Assembly: GCA_963737075.1 (NCBI GenBank)
Contig: CAVTRI010000001.1
Span: forward strand, 1,426,001-1,490,000
Source: CAVTRI01 sp963737075
GTDB taxonomy: Bacteria > Actinomycetota > Acidimicrobiia > Acidimicrobiales > Palsa-688
Length of the DNA stretch: 64,000 nucleotides
Reading direction: 5' to 3'
The position numbers were made by a program, and so were the translations under genes. Shown here in pieces: positions 1 through 9,299 of the stretch (within the stretch, counting starts at the first letter, position 1; every line of letters begins with the position of its first letter). The notes beneath the pieces are model-generated. The model was not told the origin of the DNA, searched no databases, and saw only the letters and a program-made list of their open reading frames with translations.

Positions 1-837
1 CAGGGTGAGCAGCGGGCCGGTGGACCGCAAGGCCCGCATCTCCGAGTCCTGCCACAACCACGCCGCCGGGTGGCCCGCCGACGCGTGCCGCAGCGTGCCG
101 GCCTGGGTGTCGAACACCACCACGCACACCGACACCAGGTCCTCCGGGCGTCCGGTCCTCGACAGCACCCGGTTGAGCTCTTCGAGCGCCTGGGCCGGGT
201 CGCGGTACTGCTGCAGGAAGTTGCGGAGCAGGTACTTCACCTGGAAGGCGGTGATCGACGGCTCGATGCCGTGTCCGGCGACGTCGCCGATCACCACCGC
301 GAGGCGGTTGGGGCCGGTCGGGTACACGTCGTAGAAATCCCCGGCCATCATGCCGGTTCCCGGCTCGTACACCCGCCCCATGTCAAATCCCTCGTACTGC
401 GGCAGGTCCTCGGGCGCCAGGCGGTCGGCCCAGCGGCGGGGAGCCAGCTCTTCCTGGGCCAGGACCTCCTCGGCCCGCCGCTCGAGCTGGGCCCGGTTCT
501 CGGCCAGCCGCGCCTCGTCGAAGAAGCGGGGCGCGTACCGGACCGTCACGACCACGGGAACCGTGACCGCAAGGATGGGGATCTGGAACCACGGCGACTT
601 CGACAGGGATGCCGCGGCCAGGCCGACGGTCAGGATCGAGTACAGCAGGGCGGTGTGAAAGTCCTTGTCGAACGCGGCCCGGGCGAGGGCGCTCGCCTCC
701 CGCCCGCTGCCGGACAGCGCGCTCTCGGCCTCGATGCGCCTGGCGGCGCGGGCCGTACGGGCCGCGGCTCGCCCCCACAGTGCGGCGGCGACCGCGCAGC
801 ACACCGCGGCAGCGGCCAGCCACGGCTGGGCGAACAT
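1..837 (-). CDS. SpoIIE/PP2C-type serine phosphatase, membrane-anchored (C-terminus beyond window)
   Basis: The reading frame is open from an ATG at 837 to the left edge (279 codons), so the C-terminus is missing. Residues 1-22 are hydrophobic, and a second hydrophobic stretch lies near residues 65-100, suggesting a membrane anchor. A PP2C/SpoIIE domain follows from about residue 150, with the motif MAGDFYDVYP and the metal-binding GDVAGHGIEPS. Proteins of this family dephosphorylate phosphoserine on anti-sigma antagonists in general stress signalling, but no anti-sigma partner is visible here. It follows der by 25 bp and may be co-transcribed with it. Confidence 0.8.
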   Translation of the reverse strand, partial: MFAQPWLAAAAVCCAVAAALWGRAAARTARAARRIEAESALSGSGREASALARAAFDKDFHTALLYSILTVGLAAASLSKSPWFQIPILAVTVPVVVTVRYAPRFFDEARLAENRAQLERRAEEVLAQEELAPRRWADRLAPEDLPQYEGFDMGRVYEPGTGMMAGDFYDVYPTGPNRLAVVIGDVAGHGIEPSITAFQVKYLLRNFLQQYRDPAQALEELNRVLSRTGRPEDLVSVCVVVFDTQAGTLRHASAGHPAAWLWQDSEMRALRSTGPLLTL

Positions 838-862
838 GGTCAGACGCTACTCCTGGTGTCTG

Positions 863-2155
863 TCAACTCGCCCTTCGTCGGACTCGAAGCTTCACCGGAG
901 TGGGGCCCAGGTCGAAGTGCTCGCGAAGGCGGCGCTCCAGGTAGCGCAGGTAGGGGGCCGGCAAGGTTTTGTTGGTGAACAGCGTGAACGTCGGCGGGTC
1001 GGTGGCGCCCTGGGTCGCGTACATGACCCGCCCGCCGCCGGGGGCCCGGTGGGCGGCCTGGGCGTGGGCGAGCACTCGGTTGAGCTCCCCTGTCGGCACC
1101 CGCCGGTGATAGGCGTCCATGGCCGCCCCGAGCGCCGGATACAGCTTGTGCACGCCGAGGCCGGTGCGGGCGCTGACCTTCAGGACCGGCGCATAGCCGA
1201 GAAAGCCCAGCTCGTCGGCGACGGCGGCGGCCACCTCGGCCCGGGCCTCGGCGTCGAGCAGGTCCCACTTGTTGAGCACGATGACGACGGGGCTGCCAGC
1301 GGCGTCGACCCGCTCGGCCAGCCGCTGGTCCTGCCGGGTGACGCCGTCCGCAGCGTCGATCACCAGGAGCGCGGCATGCGCCCGGTCGATGGCCTGGAGG
1401 GCCCGGACGAGCGAGTAGTACTCGGCTCCTTCGGCCTCCTTGGCCCGGCGGCGCATGCCGGCGGTGTCGATGAAGCGCACCCGCCCCTCGGACGTCTCGA
1501 CCAGCGTGTCGATCGTGTCGCGCGTGGTTCCCGGCAGGTCATGGACGACCGAGCGCTCGTCGCCGATGAGCCGGTTGAACAGCGTCGACTTGCCCACATT
1601 CGGCCGTCCCACGATCGCCACCGACGCCGCCACGTCCTCCGGAGGCGCGACGGCGGCCTCAACGTCCGGTAGCGCGGCCACGACGGCGTCGAGCAGGTCG
1701 CCGGTGCCCCTCCCGTGCAGAGCACTCACGGCCCACGGGTCGCCCAAGCCGAGCTTGGCAAACGTCCAGGCGTCGGTGTCCCGGCTGTCGCTGTCCACCT
1801 TGTTGGCCACGAGAAGCGTCGGGGGGCCGTGGCGCTGAAGCAGCCGGGCGACGGTGGCGTCTTCCTCCGTCGGGCCGACGGAGGCGTCGACGACGAGCAG
1901 CGCCAGCGCGGCATCGCGGATCGCCCGCTCCGCCTGGGCCCGGACCTGGTGGTCGAGGGTGTCGCCGGCGGCCAGCCAGCCTCCGGTGTCGACGATGGTG
2001 AACTCCCGCCCGGCCCATTCGGCGTCGAGCGGCTTGCGGTCGCGCGTCACGCCCGGGCGCTCCTCGACGATCGCCTCCCGTCGCCCGACGATCCGGTTGA
2101 CGAGCGTGCTCTTGCCGACATTGGGCCGGCCGACCACGGCCACGACGGGCTTCAA
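863..2155 (-). CDS. der: Ribosome biogenesis GTPase Der (EngA)
   Basis: About 430 aa with two tandem GTPase domains. Each has a GRPNVGKST P-loop, one starting near residue 9 and the second near residue 185, followed by the KH-like C-terminal domain typical of Der, which helps assemble the 50S subunit. The frame stays open upstream, but homology starts with KPVVAVVGRPNVGKST. I therefore place the start at a TTG (2155-2153) that overlaps the stop of the upstream DUF512 gene by 4 bp (TTGA), which points to translational coupling. Length is normal for the family. Confidence 0.93.
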   Translation of the reverse strand: MKPVVAVVGRPNVGKSTLVNRIVGRREAIVEERPGVTRDRKPLDAEWAGREFTIVDTGGWLAAGDTLDHQVRAQAERAIRDAALALLVVDASVGPTEEDATVARLLQRHGPPTLLVANKVDSDSRDTDAWTFAKLGLGDPWAVSALHGRGTGDLLDAVVAALPDVEAAVAPPEDVAASVAIVGRPNVGKSTLFNRLIGDERSVVHDLPGTTRDTIDTLVETSEGRVRFIDTAGMRRRAKEAEGAEYYSLVRALQAIDRAHAALLVIDAADGVTRQDQRLAERVDAAGSPVVIVLNKWDLLDAEARAEVAAAVADELGFLGYAPVLKVSARTGLGVHKLYPALGAAMDAYHRRVPTGELNRVLAHAQAAHRAPGGGRVMYATQGATDPPTFTLFTNKTLPAPYLRYLERRLREHFDLGPTPVKLRVRRRAS

Positions 2156-3507
2156 CGGCCGACCTCGAGGGCGGCCCGTAGGGCGGCGCCGTCGGCGGCC
2201 ACCACCTCCACCGGATGTGGCAGGTCGTCGACCCCGAGCCCGTCGAGGAACCTTCCTCCCGACAGGCACACATCCGGCAGCAGGTACCGGCGCCCCCCGC
2301 CGCCGGTGTGCAGGGCGCCGGTGATGTCGGCGCAAGTGAGCAGTCCGGCCACCCCGATGTTGCCGCCGAAGAAGCGGTTGGGCACGGGCTGGATCGACAC
2401 GTCGGGCCTCACCTGGGCGACGAGAGGGCGCAGGATCTCGGCGCCGTAGGTGCTGGTGAGCACCGTGATCGGGGCGTCGCGGCGGGGCCGGAACGAAACG
2501 CCGTCGAACCGAGCCGAGCGGTAGCCGGCGGCCGGCGCGCCGTCGACGGATTGGAAGAAGCCGCCGGGGCCGCCGGCCGGGGCGTCGGGACGGCCGTGGA
2601 AGCGGGCCTCGAACGCGGCCGCCATGCCGACGCCATTCTCGTGCTGAGCGACCTCCCCGTAGGAATGCAGTTGAGGAAAGGGCCTCCCGGCGAGCAGGTA
2701 GTACTCGTCGGCGGCGTAGACGAGGCGCCGTCCGAGGGCGGACAGGAAGATGTGCTGCCAGGCCTCAATCAGCTCCACGACGGCTGTGGCCTCGCTCCGG
2801 GTGTGCGGCCGCATCGCCGGTTCGGTGTTGAAGCGGCTGACGCCGAGGGGGACACAGGCGACGCTGGCGATCGTCGGGTACTCGTCGAGGATCCCGACCA
2901 GCGTGTCGTCGAGGATTTCCCCGTCGTTGACGCCGGGACAGACGACGACCTGGCCGTGGATCTCGACGCCGTTGGCGAGCAAGGCGGCCAGCCAGCGCAG
3001 GCTGGTGGCGCCGCGGCGGTTGCGCAGCATCCGGGCCCGGACGTCGGGGTCGGTGGCGTGGATGCTCACCCACAGCGGGGAAAGGCCTTCGGTCACGACC
3101 CGTTCGAGGTCGGCCTCGGTGAAGCGGGTCAGAGTGGTGAAGTTGCCGTACAGGAAGCTCAGCCGATAGTCGTCGTCGCGCGTGTACAGGCTGCGCCGCA
3201 TGTCTTTGGGCAGCTGGTGGATGAAGCAAAATTCGCAGTGGTTGTCGCACGTCCGCACCCGGTCGAACAGGGCGGCGTCGACCTCCACCCCGAGCGGCTC
3301 GTTGCCCAGGCGGCGGACGGTCAGCTGGCGTTCCAGGCCGCCGCGGCGGACCTCGACGGCGACCTCGGGCTGGTCGACGAGCAGCTGGTACTGGATGATG
3401 TCGCGAGGGACCTGGCCGTCCATGGCGACGATCTCGTCGCCAGGTTGCAGACCGGCCCGGGCGGCTGGGGACTCTGGGGCCACCGCCACCACACGGGGCA
3501 GGGACAT
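2152..3507 (-). CDS. DUF512 family radical-SAM-like iron-sulfur protein with N-terminal PDZ-like domain
   Basis: 451 aa. Residues 1-70 look like a PDZ domain (SPAARAGLQPGDEIVAMDGQ). Residues C87, C91 and C94 form a CX3CX2C cluster motif (CDNHCEFC), as in radical SAM proteins, and the rest matches the DUF512 family. Biochemical function is unknown. The gene sits directly upstream of der with a 4-bp overlap, a linkage I recall from other bacteria and one that hints at a role near ribosome assembly. It is divergent from ispH, with an 84-bp shared promoter region. Confidence 0.85.
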   Translation of the reverse strand: MSLPRVVAVAPESPAARAGLQPGDEIVAMDGQVPRDIIQYQLLVDQPEVAVEVRRGGLERQLTVRRLGNEPLGVEVDAALFDRVRTCDNHCEFCFIHQLPKDMRRSLYTRDDDYRLSFLYGNFTTLTRFTEADLERVVTEGLSPLWVSIHATDPDVRARMLRNRRGATSLRWLAALLANGVEIHGQVVVCPGVNDGEILDDTLVGILDEYPTIASVACVPLGVSRFNTEPAMRPHTRSEATAVVELIEAWQHIFLSALGRRLVYAADEYYLLAGRPFPQLHSYGEVAQHENGVGMAAAFEARFHGRPDAPAGGPGGFFQSVDGAPAAGYRSARFDGVSFRPRRDAPITVLTSTYGAEILRPLVAQVRPDVSIQPVPNRFFGGNIGVAGLLTCADITGALHTGGGGRRYLLPDVCLSGGRFLDGLGVDDLPHPVEVVAADGAALRAALEVGR

Positions 3508-3591
3508 AGCTGTTCCATGTTAGGGGTTGCGCTCACCCTGGCCCTTCAGGTGCGGCCGATTTGCGCTCACGTCCCCGCTAGCCTGACCAGG

Positions 3592-4629
3592 GTGGATGTG
3601 GAGGAGGTCCTTTTGGCCTCGCCGAGGGGTTTCTGCGCCGGCGTGGAGATGGCGATCAAGTCGCTGGCGTGGATGGTGCGGGTCTTCGAGCCGCCCGTGT
3701 ACTGCTACCACGAGATCGTCCACAACCAGGTGGTCGTCGAGCGGTTCCGTGAGCGGGGCGTGGTGTTCGTCGAGGACGTACGCGATGTCCCTCCGGGCGC
3801 CCCGGTCATGCTCTCCGCCCACGGCGCGGCGCCCCATGTCGTCTCGGGGGCTCGGGAGCAGGACCGCACGGTCGTCAACGCCGTCTGCCCGCTGGTGAAG
3901 AAGGTGCACCACGAGGTAAAGGTCCGGGCCGGCAAGGGTTACACGATCGTGTATGTCGGCCATGAGGGCCACCAGGAGGCGATCGGCACCATGGCCGTCG
4001 CTCCCGACGCCGTGCACCGGGTGGAGACGGTCGAGGAGATCGAGGCCTTGCCCGACCCCGACGGGCCGGTGGCGTTCCTGGCCCAGACGACCCTCGCGGT
4101 CGATGAATGGCGGGCGCTGCTTGACGCCGCCCGTGCCCGGTGGCCCGACCTGTGGGTGCCGGGCACGTCGGACCTGTGCTTCGCGACCACCAACCGGCAG
4201 GCGGCGCTGAAGGCCATCGCTGGCCGGTGCGACGCCGTCGTAGTGATCGGCTCCGTCAACTCGTCCAACACCCGCGCGCTGGAGCGCACGGCTGTGGCGG
4301 CCGGGTGCCCGCGGGTGCTGCGGGTGAACGGCGCCGATGAGCTACCAGATGACCTGCGGGGCACGGTCGGGCTGATCGCCGGTGCCTCCGCCCCCGAAGC
4401 GCTGGTCTCGGAGACGGTGGCTGCGCTGGCGCCGCGTCGGGGGGTACAGGAGGTTCGCACCCTCGATGAGGACGAGTACTTTCCGCTGCCGCGGGAGCTG
4501 CGGGAGCTGCTGCGAAACTTGTCTGCCGCGGCGGCTGTCGCTGGTCTGGCGCCCGGAGGTGCGGGCGCGCGGCTCGGGTCCCTCGACGACCGAGACGTGC
4601 CGGCGGCCGACGCCCTGGCCTCGTTGTAG
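3592..4629 (+). CDS. ispH: 4-hydroxy-3-methylbut-2-enyl diphosphate reductase
   Basis: IspH makes IPP and DMAPP in the last step of the MEP isoprenoid pathway using a 4Fe-4S cluster. The three cluster cysteines are visible at C14 (PRGFCAGV), C99 (NAVCPLV) and C196 (TSDLCFATTNRQ), together with conserved YHEIVHN, SAHG and GHEGHQEAIGT. The frame is open far upstream, but homology begins just after a GTG at 3592, giving 345 aa. This is slightly longer than the usual 310-330 because of a C-terminal extension. It is a single gene on the plus strand, convergent with plsC 10 bp downstream. Confidence 0.93.
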   Translation: MDVEEVLLASPRGFCAGVEMAIKSLAWMVRVFEPPVYCYHEIVHNQVVVERFRERGVVFVEDVRDVPPGAPVMLSAHGAAPHVVSGAREQDRTVVNAVCPLVKKVHHEVKVRAGKGYTIVYVGHEGHQEAIGTMAVAPDAVHRVETVEEIEALPDPDGPVAFLAQTTLAVDEWRALLDAARARWPDLWVPGTSDLCFATTNRQAALKAIAGRCDAVVVIGSVNSSNTRALERTAVAAGCPRVLRVNGADELPDDLRGTVGLIAGASAPEALVSETVAALAPRRGVQEVRTLDEDEYFPLPRELRELLRNLSAAAAVAGLAPGGAGARLGSLDDRDVPAADALASL

Positions 4630-4639
4630 GTCGGCCAGC

Positions 4640-5338
4640 TCAGGAGCGCCCCGCTCGGCGAAGCGCATCGTCGAACAGCCCCTGGAGCTCGCCGTGCAGC
4701 CGATCTGAGACTTCGGCAACCTGGCGGCGGCTGACCCGGGCGGCGGTTCGTTCTGGAGCCGTGATGGGCCGACCGACGACGACGGCCACCTTGACCGGCT
4801 TCACCATTTTCGAGCCCTTGGCCATGGCCCATTCGCTACCGCCGATCCCGACCGGCACGATCGGCACGACGGCGCGGGCGGCCACGAACGCCGCACCTTC
4901 CATCAGCGGATGCACCTTGGGCCCGGTCTTGCGGGTGCCCTCGGGGAAGAGCACCACCGGCTCGCCGGCTGCCAGGGCGGCCTCGCACGCGCGCAACGCC
5001 TCGCGGTCAGGCGTTCCGCGGTGCACTGGAAAACCCCCGAGGGAGCTGAACAGCGCTCCCGTCCACCGGTGCTTCCACAGACTGTCCTTGCCCATGAACC
5101 GCAACCGCCGCTTGGTGACGCACCCGCAGATCAGCGTGTCAAGGTTCGACCGGTGCACCGGCGCCAGCACGAACGCCCCGTCAGCAGGCACGTTGTCGAG
5201 GCCGACCAGCTCCACCCGCCACAGGACGCGGCATACCAGCTCGACGACGGCCCGGGCGAAGCGGTACCACCGCAGCTGAGCAGGCGTCGGCGACGCTGCG
5301 ATCTTGCGCTTGTCGACTCGGGTGTCGGGGACAGTCAC
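4640..5338 (-). CDS. plsC: 1-acyl-sn-glycerol-3-phosphate acyltransferase family protein
   Basis: 232 aa with the HX4D acyltransferase motif (VHRSNLD) and the glycerophosphate-binding FPEGTRKTG. It would acylate lysophosphatidic acid to phosphatidic acid at the inner membrane. Its ATG overlaps the cmk stop by 4 bp (ATGA), so it is the last gene of the scpA-to-plsC run. The cmk-plsC pairing is common in actinobacteria. Substrate is inferred from family membership only; other lysophospholipid acyltransferases share these motifs. Confidence 0.85.
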   Translation of the reverse strand: MTVPDTRVDKRKIAASPTPAQLRWYRFARAVVELVCRVLWRVELVGLDNVPADGAFVLAPVHRSNLDTLICGCVTKRRLRFMGKDSLWKHRWTGALFSSLGGFPVHRGTPDREALRACEAALAAGEPVVLFPEGTRKTGPKVHPLMEGAAFVAARAVVPIVPVGIGGSEWAMAKGSKMVKPVKVAVVVGRPITAPERTAARVSRRQVAEVSDRLHGELQGLFDDALRRAGRS

Positions 5339-5982
5339 GTGCCGGCCAGGCGTGTGTTGGCCAGCGCCAGGACGGTATCCACGACCGCATCCACCCCGAG
5401 ACTGGTGGTGTCGATGCGGACCGCGTCGTCTGCCGCGGTCAGCGGGGATGCCGCCCGGGTTGAATCGACGTGATCCCGGCGGGCGATGTCGGCCGCCACC
5501 TGGTCGTAGTGCAACTCGAGCATTTCGTTGCTCCGCCGCCGGGCGCGGGCCTCGTCGTCGGCGGTTAGAAACACCTTGATCGGGGCGTCGGGGAACACCA
5601 CCGTGCCGATGTCACGGCCCTCGACGACGCCGCCGCCGTGCAGGTCGGCCCATTCCCGCTGGCGGCACACAAGTTCCGTTCGCACGTCCGGGTTGGCTGC
5701 TACGGCGCTGACGGCCCGTGTGACCTCGGGGCTGCGGATCTCGATCGTGGCGTCCACCTCGTCGACGGTGACCGTGTCGCCGACGTCGAACTGGACTTCG
5801 CGTGCCAGCCGCGCGACCGGCTCGAGGTCCGAGGGGTCGATCCCGCGGCGCATGGCAGCGAACGCCACCGCGCGGTACATGGCGCCGGTGTCGAGATAGT
5901 CGAGGCCCAGCCGGGAGGCGACCGCCCTGGCGACCGTCGATTTTCCGGATCCGGCCGGCCCGTCGATGGCTATGACGCGCAT
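5335..5982 (-). CDS. cmk: Cytidylate kinase
   Basis: 215 aa. Cmk phosphorylates CMP and dCMP. The N-terminus carries the P-loop IDGPAGSGKSTVARA and the family signature LDTGAMYRAVA; GRDIGTVVFPDA is in the middle. I chose the ATG at 5982, right before RVIAIDGPAGSGKS, over the longer open frame. It overlaps the end of aroA by 13 bp and is coupled to plsC. The aroA-cmk-der neighbourhood is typical of actinobacteria and Firmicutes. Confidence 0.93.
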   Translation of the reverse strand: MRVIAIDGPAGSGKSTVARAVASRLGLDYLDTGAMYRAVAFAAMRRGIDPSDLEPVARLAREVQFDVGDTVTVDEVDATIEIRSPEVTRAVSAVAANPDVRTELVCRQREWADLHGGGVVEGRDIGTVVFPDAPIKVFLTADDEARARRRSNEMLELHYDQVAADIARRDHVDSTRAASPLTAADDAVRIDTTSLGVDAVVDTVLALANTRLAGT

Positions 5983-7250
5983 CGGGCCAGATCCTGCTCG
6001 AACGCCGGGTAGCTGGTCCCGACCGCGTCCCATCCGGAGATCTGCACCTGGCCGGCACCGGCGAGCGCGGCGATCGCCATCGCCATCGCGATCCGGTGAT
6101 CCCCGGAAGCGTCGACCGAGCCGCCGGGCAGCGGCTGTGACCCGCCCTCGATGACGAGCCCATCCGTCCGGGGCTCGACGTTGGCGCCGAGGCCCCGCAG
6201 GGCAGCGGTGACGGTGGCGATACGGTCTGATTCCTTCACCTTGAGCTCCTCGGCGTCGGCGAAGGTCGTGACCCCGTCCGCGTACGCAGCGGCGACCGCA
6301 AGCACCGGGATCTCATCGATCAGCGAAGGTATTTCGGCCCCTCCGACATCTGTCGCATGTAGCGACGCATGGCGAACTCGAATATCCGCGGTGCGGAGCG
6401 ACGGATCCGCATCGTCGACGACGATGTCGGCACCCATCCGGCGCAGCACGTCGAGGAACCCGACACGCCCCTGACCGATGTACACATGCGGCAACCGCAG
6501 GTCACTACCGGGCACGAGCGTCGCCGCCACCACCCAGAACGCCGCCTGAGACGGGTCGGCGGGCACGTCGAGATCGAGCGGGGCGACCGGACCCGGCCAC
6601 ACCGTGACCGCTCCGGGAACGCCCTCAACCCGCACCCCGGCGGCGGCCAACATCTCCTCGGTGTGAGCTCGGATGGCGGCGCCTTCGCGAACGGTGGTCG
6701 GGCCCTCCGCTGCGAGCCCGGCCAGGAGCACGGCCCCCTTTACCTGGGCGCTCGGCATCGGCAGGGTGTACTCGATGCCGTGCAGGTGCCCGCCGCGGAC
6801 CACCAGCGGCGGGTAGGTGCCTCCACCGCGGCCGTCGACGTGCGCGCCCATCTCCCGCAGCGGTGCGGCGACGCGGTCCATCGGCCTTCTGGCGATTGAG
6901 GCGTCTCCGTGCAGAACCGTCAGGCCGTCGACCGCTGCCGCCCACCCCGCCAGCAGGCGGATTCCAGTGCCAGAGTTGCCGACATTTACGACGGACGCCG
7001 GTTCGATGAGCCGGCTTCGGCCGCCGTGCACGACCACCCGGTCCTCGCCATGCTCGACCCCCGCCCCGAAGGCTTCGACGGCGGCCACGGTATGCGCCAC
7101 GTCGCGACCCGCTGACAACCCGCTGAGCGCCGAGACCCCGTCGGCGACCGCCGCCAAAAGGATCGCCCGGTGGGAGATGGACTTGTCGCCGGGCACGCGG
7201 AGGACACCGCGTACCGGGGCGGGCGCGGGTTGGGCGACCAGCGTTGTCAC
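5970..7250 (-). CDS. aroA: 3-phosphoshikimate 1-carboxyvinyltransferase (EPSP synthase)
   Basis: 426 aa. Transfers enolpyruvyl from PEP to shikimate-3-phosphate in the shikimate pathway. The N-terminus has the conserved PGDKSISHRA, with NSGTGIRLLAG near residue 90 and LKVKESDRI and GDHRIAMA in the second lobe. It lies 16 bp after tyrA and overlaps cmk by 13 bp, making a small aromatic amino acid unit inside a chromosome-maintenance operon. Confidence 0.94.
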   Translation of the reverse strand: MTTLVAQPAPAPVRGVLRVPGDKSISHRAILLAAVADGVSALSGLSAGRDVAHTVAAVEAFGAGVEHGEDRVVVHGGRSRLIEPASVVNVGNSGTGIRLLAGWAAAVDGLTVLHGDASIARRPMDRVAAPLREMGAHVDGRGGGTYPPLVVRGGHLHGIEYTLPMPSAQVKGAVLLAGLAAEGPTTVREGAAIRAHTEEMLAAAGVRVEGVPGAVTVWPGPVAPLDLDVPADPSQAAFWVVAATLVPGSDLRLPHVYIGQGRVGFLDVLRRMGADIVVDDADPSLRTADIRVRHASLHATDVGGAEIPSLIDEIPVLAVAAAYADGVTTFADAEELKVKESDRIATVTAALRGLGANVEPRTDGLVIEGGSQPLPGGSVDASGDHRIAMAMAIAALAGAGQVQISGWDAVGTSYPAFEQDLARCAS

Positions 7251-7266
7251 CTGACCGCGGCCCCCG

Positions 7267-8367
7267 TCATGTGCCGTGCGGCCCTAGCTGGCGGACAGAG
7301 GTGCGATGGCCGCGCGCCGACAGGGCCTGGCGGGCGACGTCGACGAACGCAGCGTCGATGACGAGAACCATCACACCACTCGCACCTTCGCCGGAATGGG
7401 CGATCTCGAGGTCGTAGATGTTCACGCCCAGCTCGCCGAGCACCGTCGTCACTTCGGCGATAACCCCCGGCTGGTCCGGAACCGGCACCCGGAGCTCGAC
7501 GGGTACCTGGCTCGGGTCGACGCCGGCCGGCAGGTTGACCCGGGCTTCGCGGGCCCGCTCGAGCGTCTTGAGGAGGCTCTCGCGATCCTGGGACGCGATC
7601 ACGTCGCGCATGTCGGTAAGCGCCGCCACCAGCCGGTCGAGGACGTCCAAGATGCCGTCCCGGTTCTCGACACACACGTCCGGCCAGATGCCCGGATGAC
7701 CGGCGGCGATTCGGGTCATGTCCCGGAAACCACCGGCAGCCAAACGCAACAGCGTGGCTTGTTCGGTGGCTGCGTCGGCGGCCAGGTTCATCAACGTGGC
7801 CGCGGTCAGATGCGGGACGTGAGACACCATCGCCACCAGATCGTCGTGACGGCGCGCCGGTACGGCTACCACGTTCGCTCCCAGCGAGCTGACCACCGCC
7901 CGTACGTTGGTATACGCGGCCGGGTCGGTGCGCTCCGAAGGGGTCAGCACCCATGTGGCCCCCTGGAACAGGTCGGGATCGGCGCCCTCGACCCCCTCCT
8001 GCTCGGACCCGGCCATGGGATGGCCGCCGACGAAACGAGCGTCCGGGAGGCTGTTGACGATGGCGTCCTTGACCCCAGCAACGTCTGTGACCACGCCGCC
8101 GCGCGCCAGGGCTTCGCGGGCGACGTCTACGACCGCCCCCGCGGGGGTGGCAACGAACGTGAGCCCGGCGTCGGGGTCAATGCCAACGGCGTCGAGGGCG
8201 CCGAGCTCGAAGGCGCGCGCGGCGCGCTCCGCGACCACATCGGTCCCGGTCACGTGCCACCCTTGCTCCCGCAGCGCGAGGCCGATGGAGCCGCCGATCA
8301 AACCGGTCCCCACGAGCTGAGCTCTTCGCGGGGATCCGTTCGTCGAGCCTGGAGCGGCGGTTGGCAC
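7267..8367 (-). CDS. tyrA: Prephenate dehydrogenase with C-terminal ACT domain
   Basis: About 366 aa. The N-terminal Rossmann fold has GTGLIGGSIG, followed by the dehydrogenase signatures VTDVAGVK and GGHPMAGSEQEG. The last 75 residues (VELRVPVPDQPGVIAEVTTV) form an ACT domain, which usually gives tyrosine feedback control. The upstream extension of the frame is Arg-rich and overlaps rluB, so it is not coding. I place the start at the GTG at 8367; an in-frame TTG at 8376 is an alternative. Directly upstream of aroA. Confidence 0.88.
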   Translation of the reverse strand: MPTAAPGSTNGSPRRAQLVGTGLIGGSIGLALREQGWHVTGTDVVAERAARAFELGALDAVGIDPDAGLTFVATPAGAVVDVAREALARGGVVTDVAGVKDAIVNSLPDARFVGGHPMAGSEQEGVEGADPDLFQGATWVLTPSERTDPAAYTNVRAVVSSLGANVVAVPARRHDDLVAMVSHVPHLTAATLMNLAADAATEQATLLRLAAGGFRDMTRIAAGHPGIWPDVCVENRDGILDVLDRLVAALTDMRDVIASQDRESLLKTLERAREARVNLPAGVDPSQVPVELRVPVPDQPGVIAEVTTVLGELGVNIYDLEIAHSGEGASGVMVLVIDAAFVDVARQALSARGHRTSVRQLGPHGT

Positions 8368-8378
8368 GGGACGCAACG

Positions 8379-9299
8379 CTACTCGGAGGACCCCTTTTCT
8401 CTCGGCGCGCCCGTCGTTGCCGTCTCGGCTGCGTCCTCTTCTTTCGTCGCGCGTGTCGTTGCATCCGCGGCTGCGTCCTTTTCTTTCGTCGCGCGTGTCG
8501 TTGCTTCCGCGGCTGCGTTCTTTTCTTTCGGTGCGCGCGTCGGCCCGGCAGCCCGCCCGCGCCGGCGGGGCGGTCCCGCCACGGCCGCCTGTTCGAGCGC
8601 TCGGACCTCGGCGGTTGTGAGCGGCCGCCAGCTCCCGGGCGGGAGCGACCGGTCGCGGAGCGGCCCGAACCGGGTGCGAACCAGCCGGAGCACAGGGTGC
8701 CCGACGGCGTCGCACATGCGGCGCACCTGCCGGTTGCGGCCCTCGTGGATCGTGATGCGCAACACCGTCGGCTCGACCAGCGCCACTCGAGCGGGCTCCG
8801 CCGGCCCGTCGTCCAACACGATTCCTTCCCGCAGCCAGCGAAGCGCCGTCGGTCTCGGTCGGCCGCGCACCGCCGCCAGGTACTCCTTTTCCACGCCGAA
8901 GCGTGGGTGGGTCAAGCGGAAGGTAAGGCCCCCATCGTTGGTCAAGACAAGCAGGCCTTCAGTGGCGGCGTCCAGCCTGCCGACCGGGTGGACCCGGGGC
9001 TCGGCGGGGACGAGATCGGCGACGGTGGGCCGGCCGTGGGGGTCGTCGAGCGTCGTAACTACGTCTGGAGGCTTGTTGAGCAAGTAGTAGACCAGTCCGG
9101 GCCGGACGGGAACGATGACGCCGTCAACGGCGATCTCGTCGGCATCCACATCCGCCCGCTGGCCCAGGACCGCTGGTCGCCCGTTCACCGTGACCCGGCC
9201 CTCGGCGATCAGGATTTCCGCCGCGCGCCGGCTGGCCACACCCGCCTTCGCAAGGACCTTCTGCAGCCGCTCGGCCGCCCGGTCAGCCTCTTCGGTCAC
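8379..9299 (-). CDS. rluB: rRNA pseudouridine synthase, RluB/RsuA family, with repetitive charged tail
   Basis: 306 aa. An N-terminal S4 RNA-binding domain (RLQKVLAKAGVASRRAAE) is followed by a pseudouridine synthase domain with the catalytic-Asp motif GRLDAATEGLLVLTNDG and the C-terminal EGRNRQVRRM. After about residue 245 comes a tail of near-identical 14-residue units of the type ATTRATKEKDAAAD, encoded by 42-bp DNA repeats (8410-8540). The tail is probably disordered. The stop sits just before tyrA, and the start overlaps scpB by 4 bp. Confidence 0.9.
   Translation of the reverse strand: MTEEADRAAERLQKVLAKAGVASRRAAEILIAEGRVTVNGRPAVLGQRADVDADEIAVDGVIVPVRPGLVYYLLNKPPDVVTTLDDPHGRPTVADLVPAEPRVHPVGRLDAATEGLLVLTNDGGLTFRLTHPRFGVEKEYLAAVRGRPRPTALRWLREGIVLDDGPAEPARVALVEPTVLRITIHEGRNRQVRRMCDAVGHPVLRLVRTRFGPLRDRSLPPGSWRPLTTAEVRALEQAAVAGPPRRRGRAAGPTRAPKEKNAAAEATTRATKEKDAAADATTRATKEEDAAETATTGAPREKGSSE
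8410..8540 (-). repeat. Three 42-bp tandem repeats encoding the RluB tail
   Basis: Three imperfect copies with a 42-bp period encode about 14 residues each (Thr/Arg/Ala/Lys/Glu rich). They lie wholly within rluB and keep its frame. Copy number could vary between strains. Confidence 0.75.

Noticed and set aside
2215..3591. N-terminal extension of the ispH frame
   Set aside because: It covers the DUF512 gene in antisense; IspH homology begins only at 3592.
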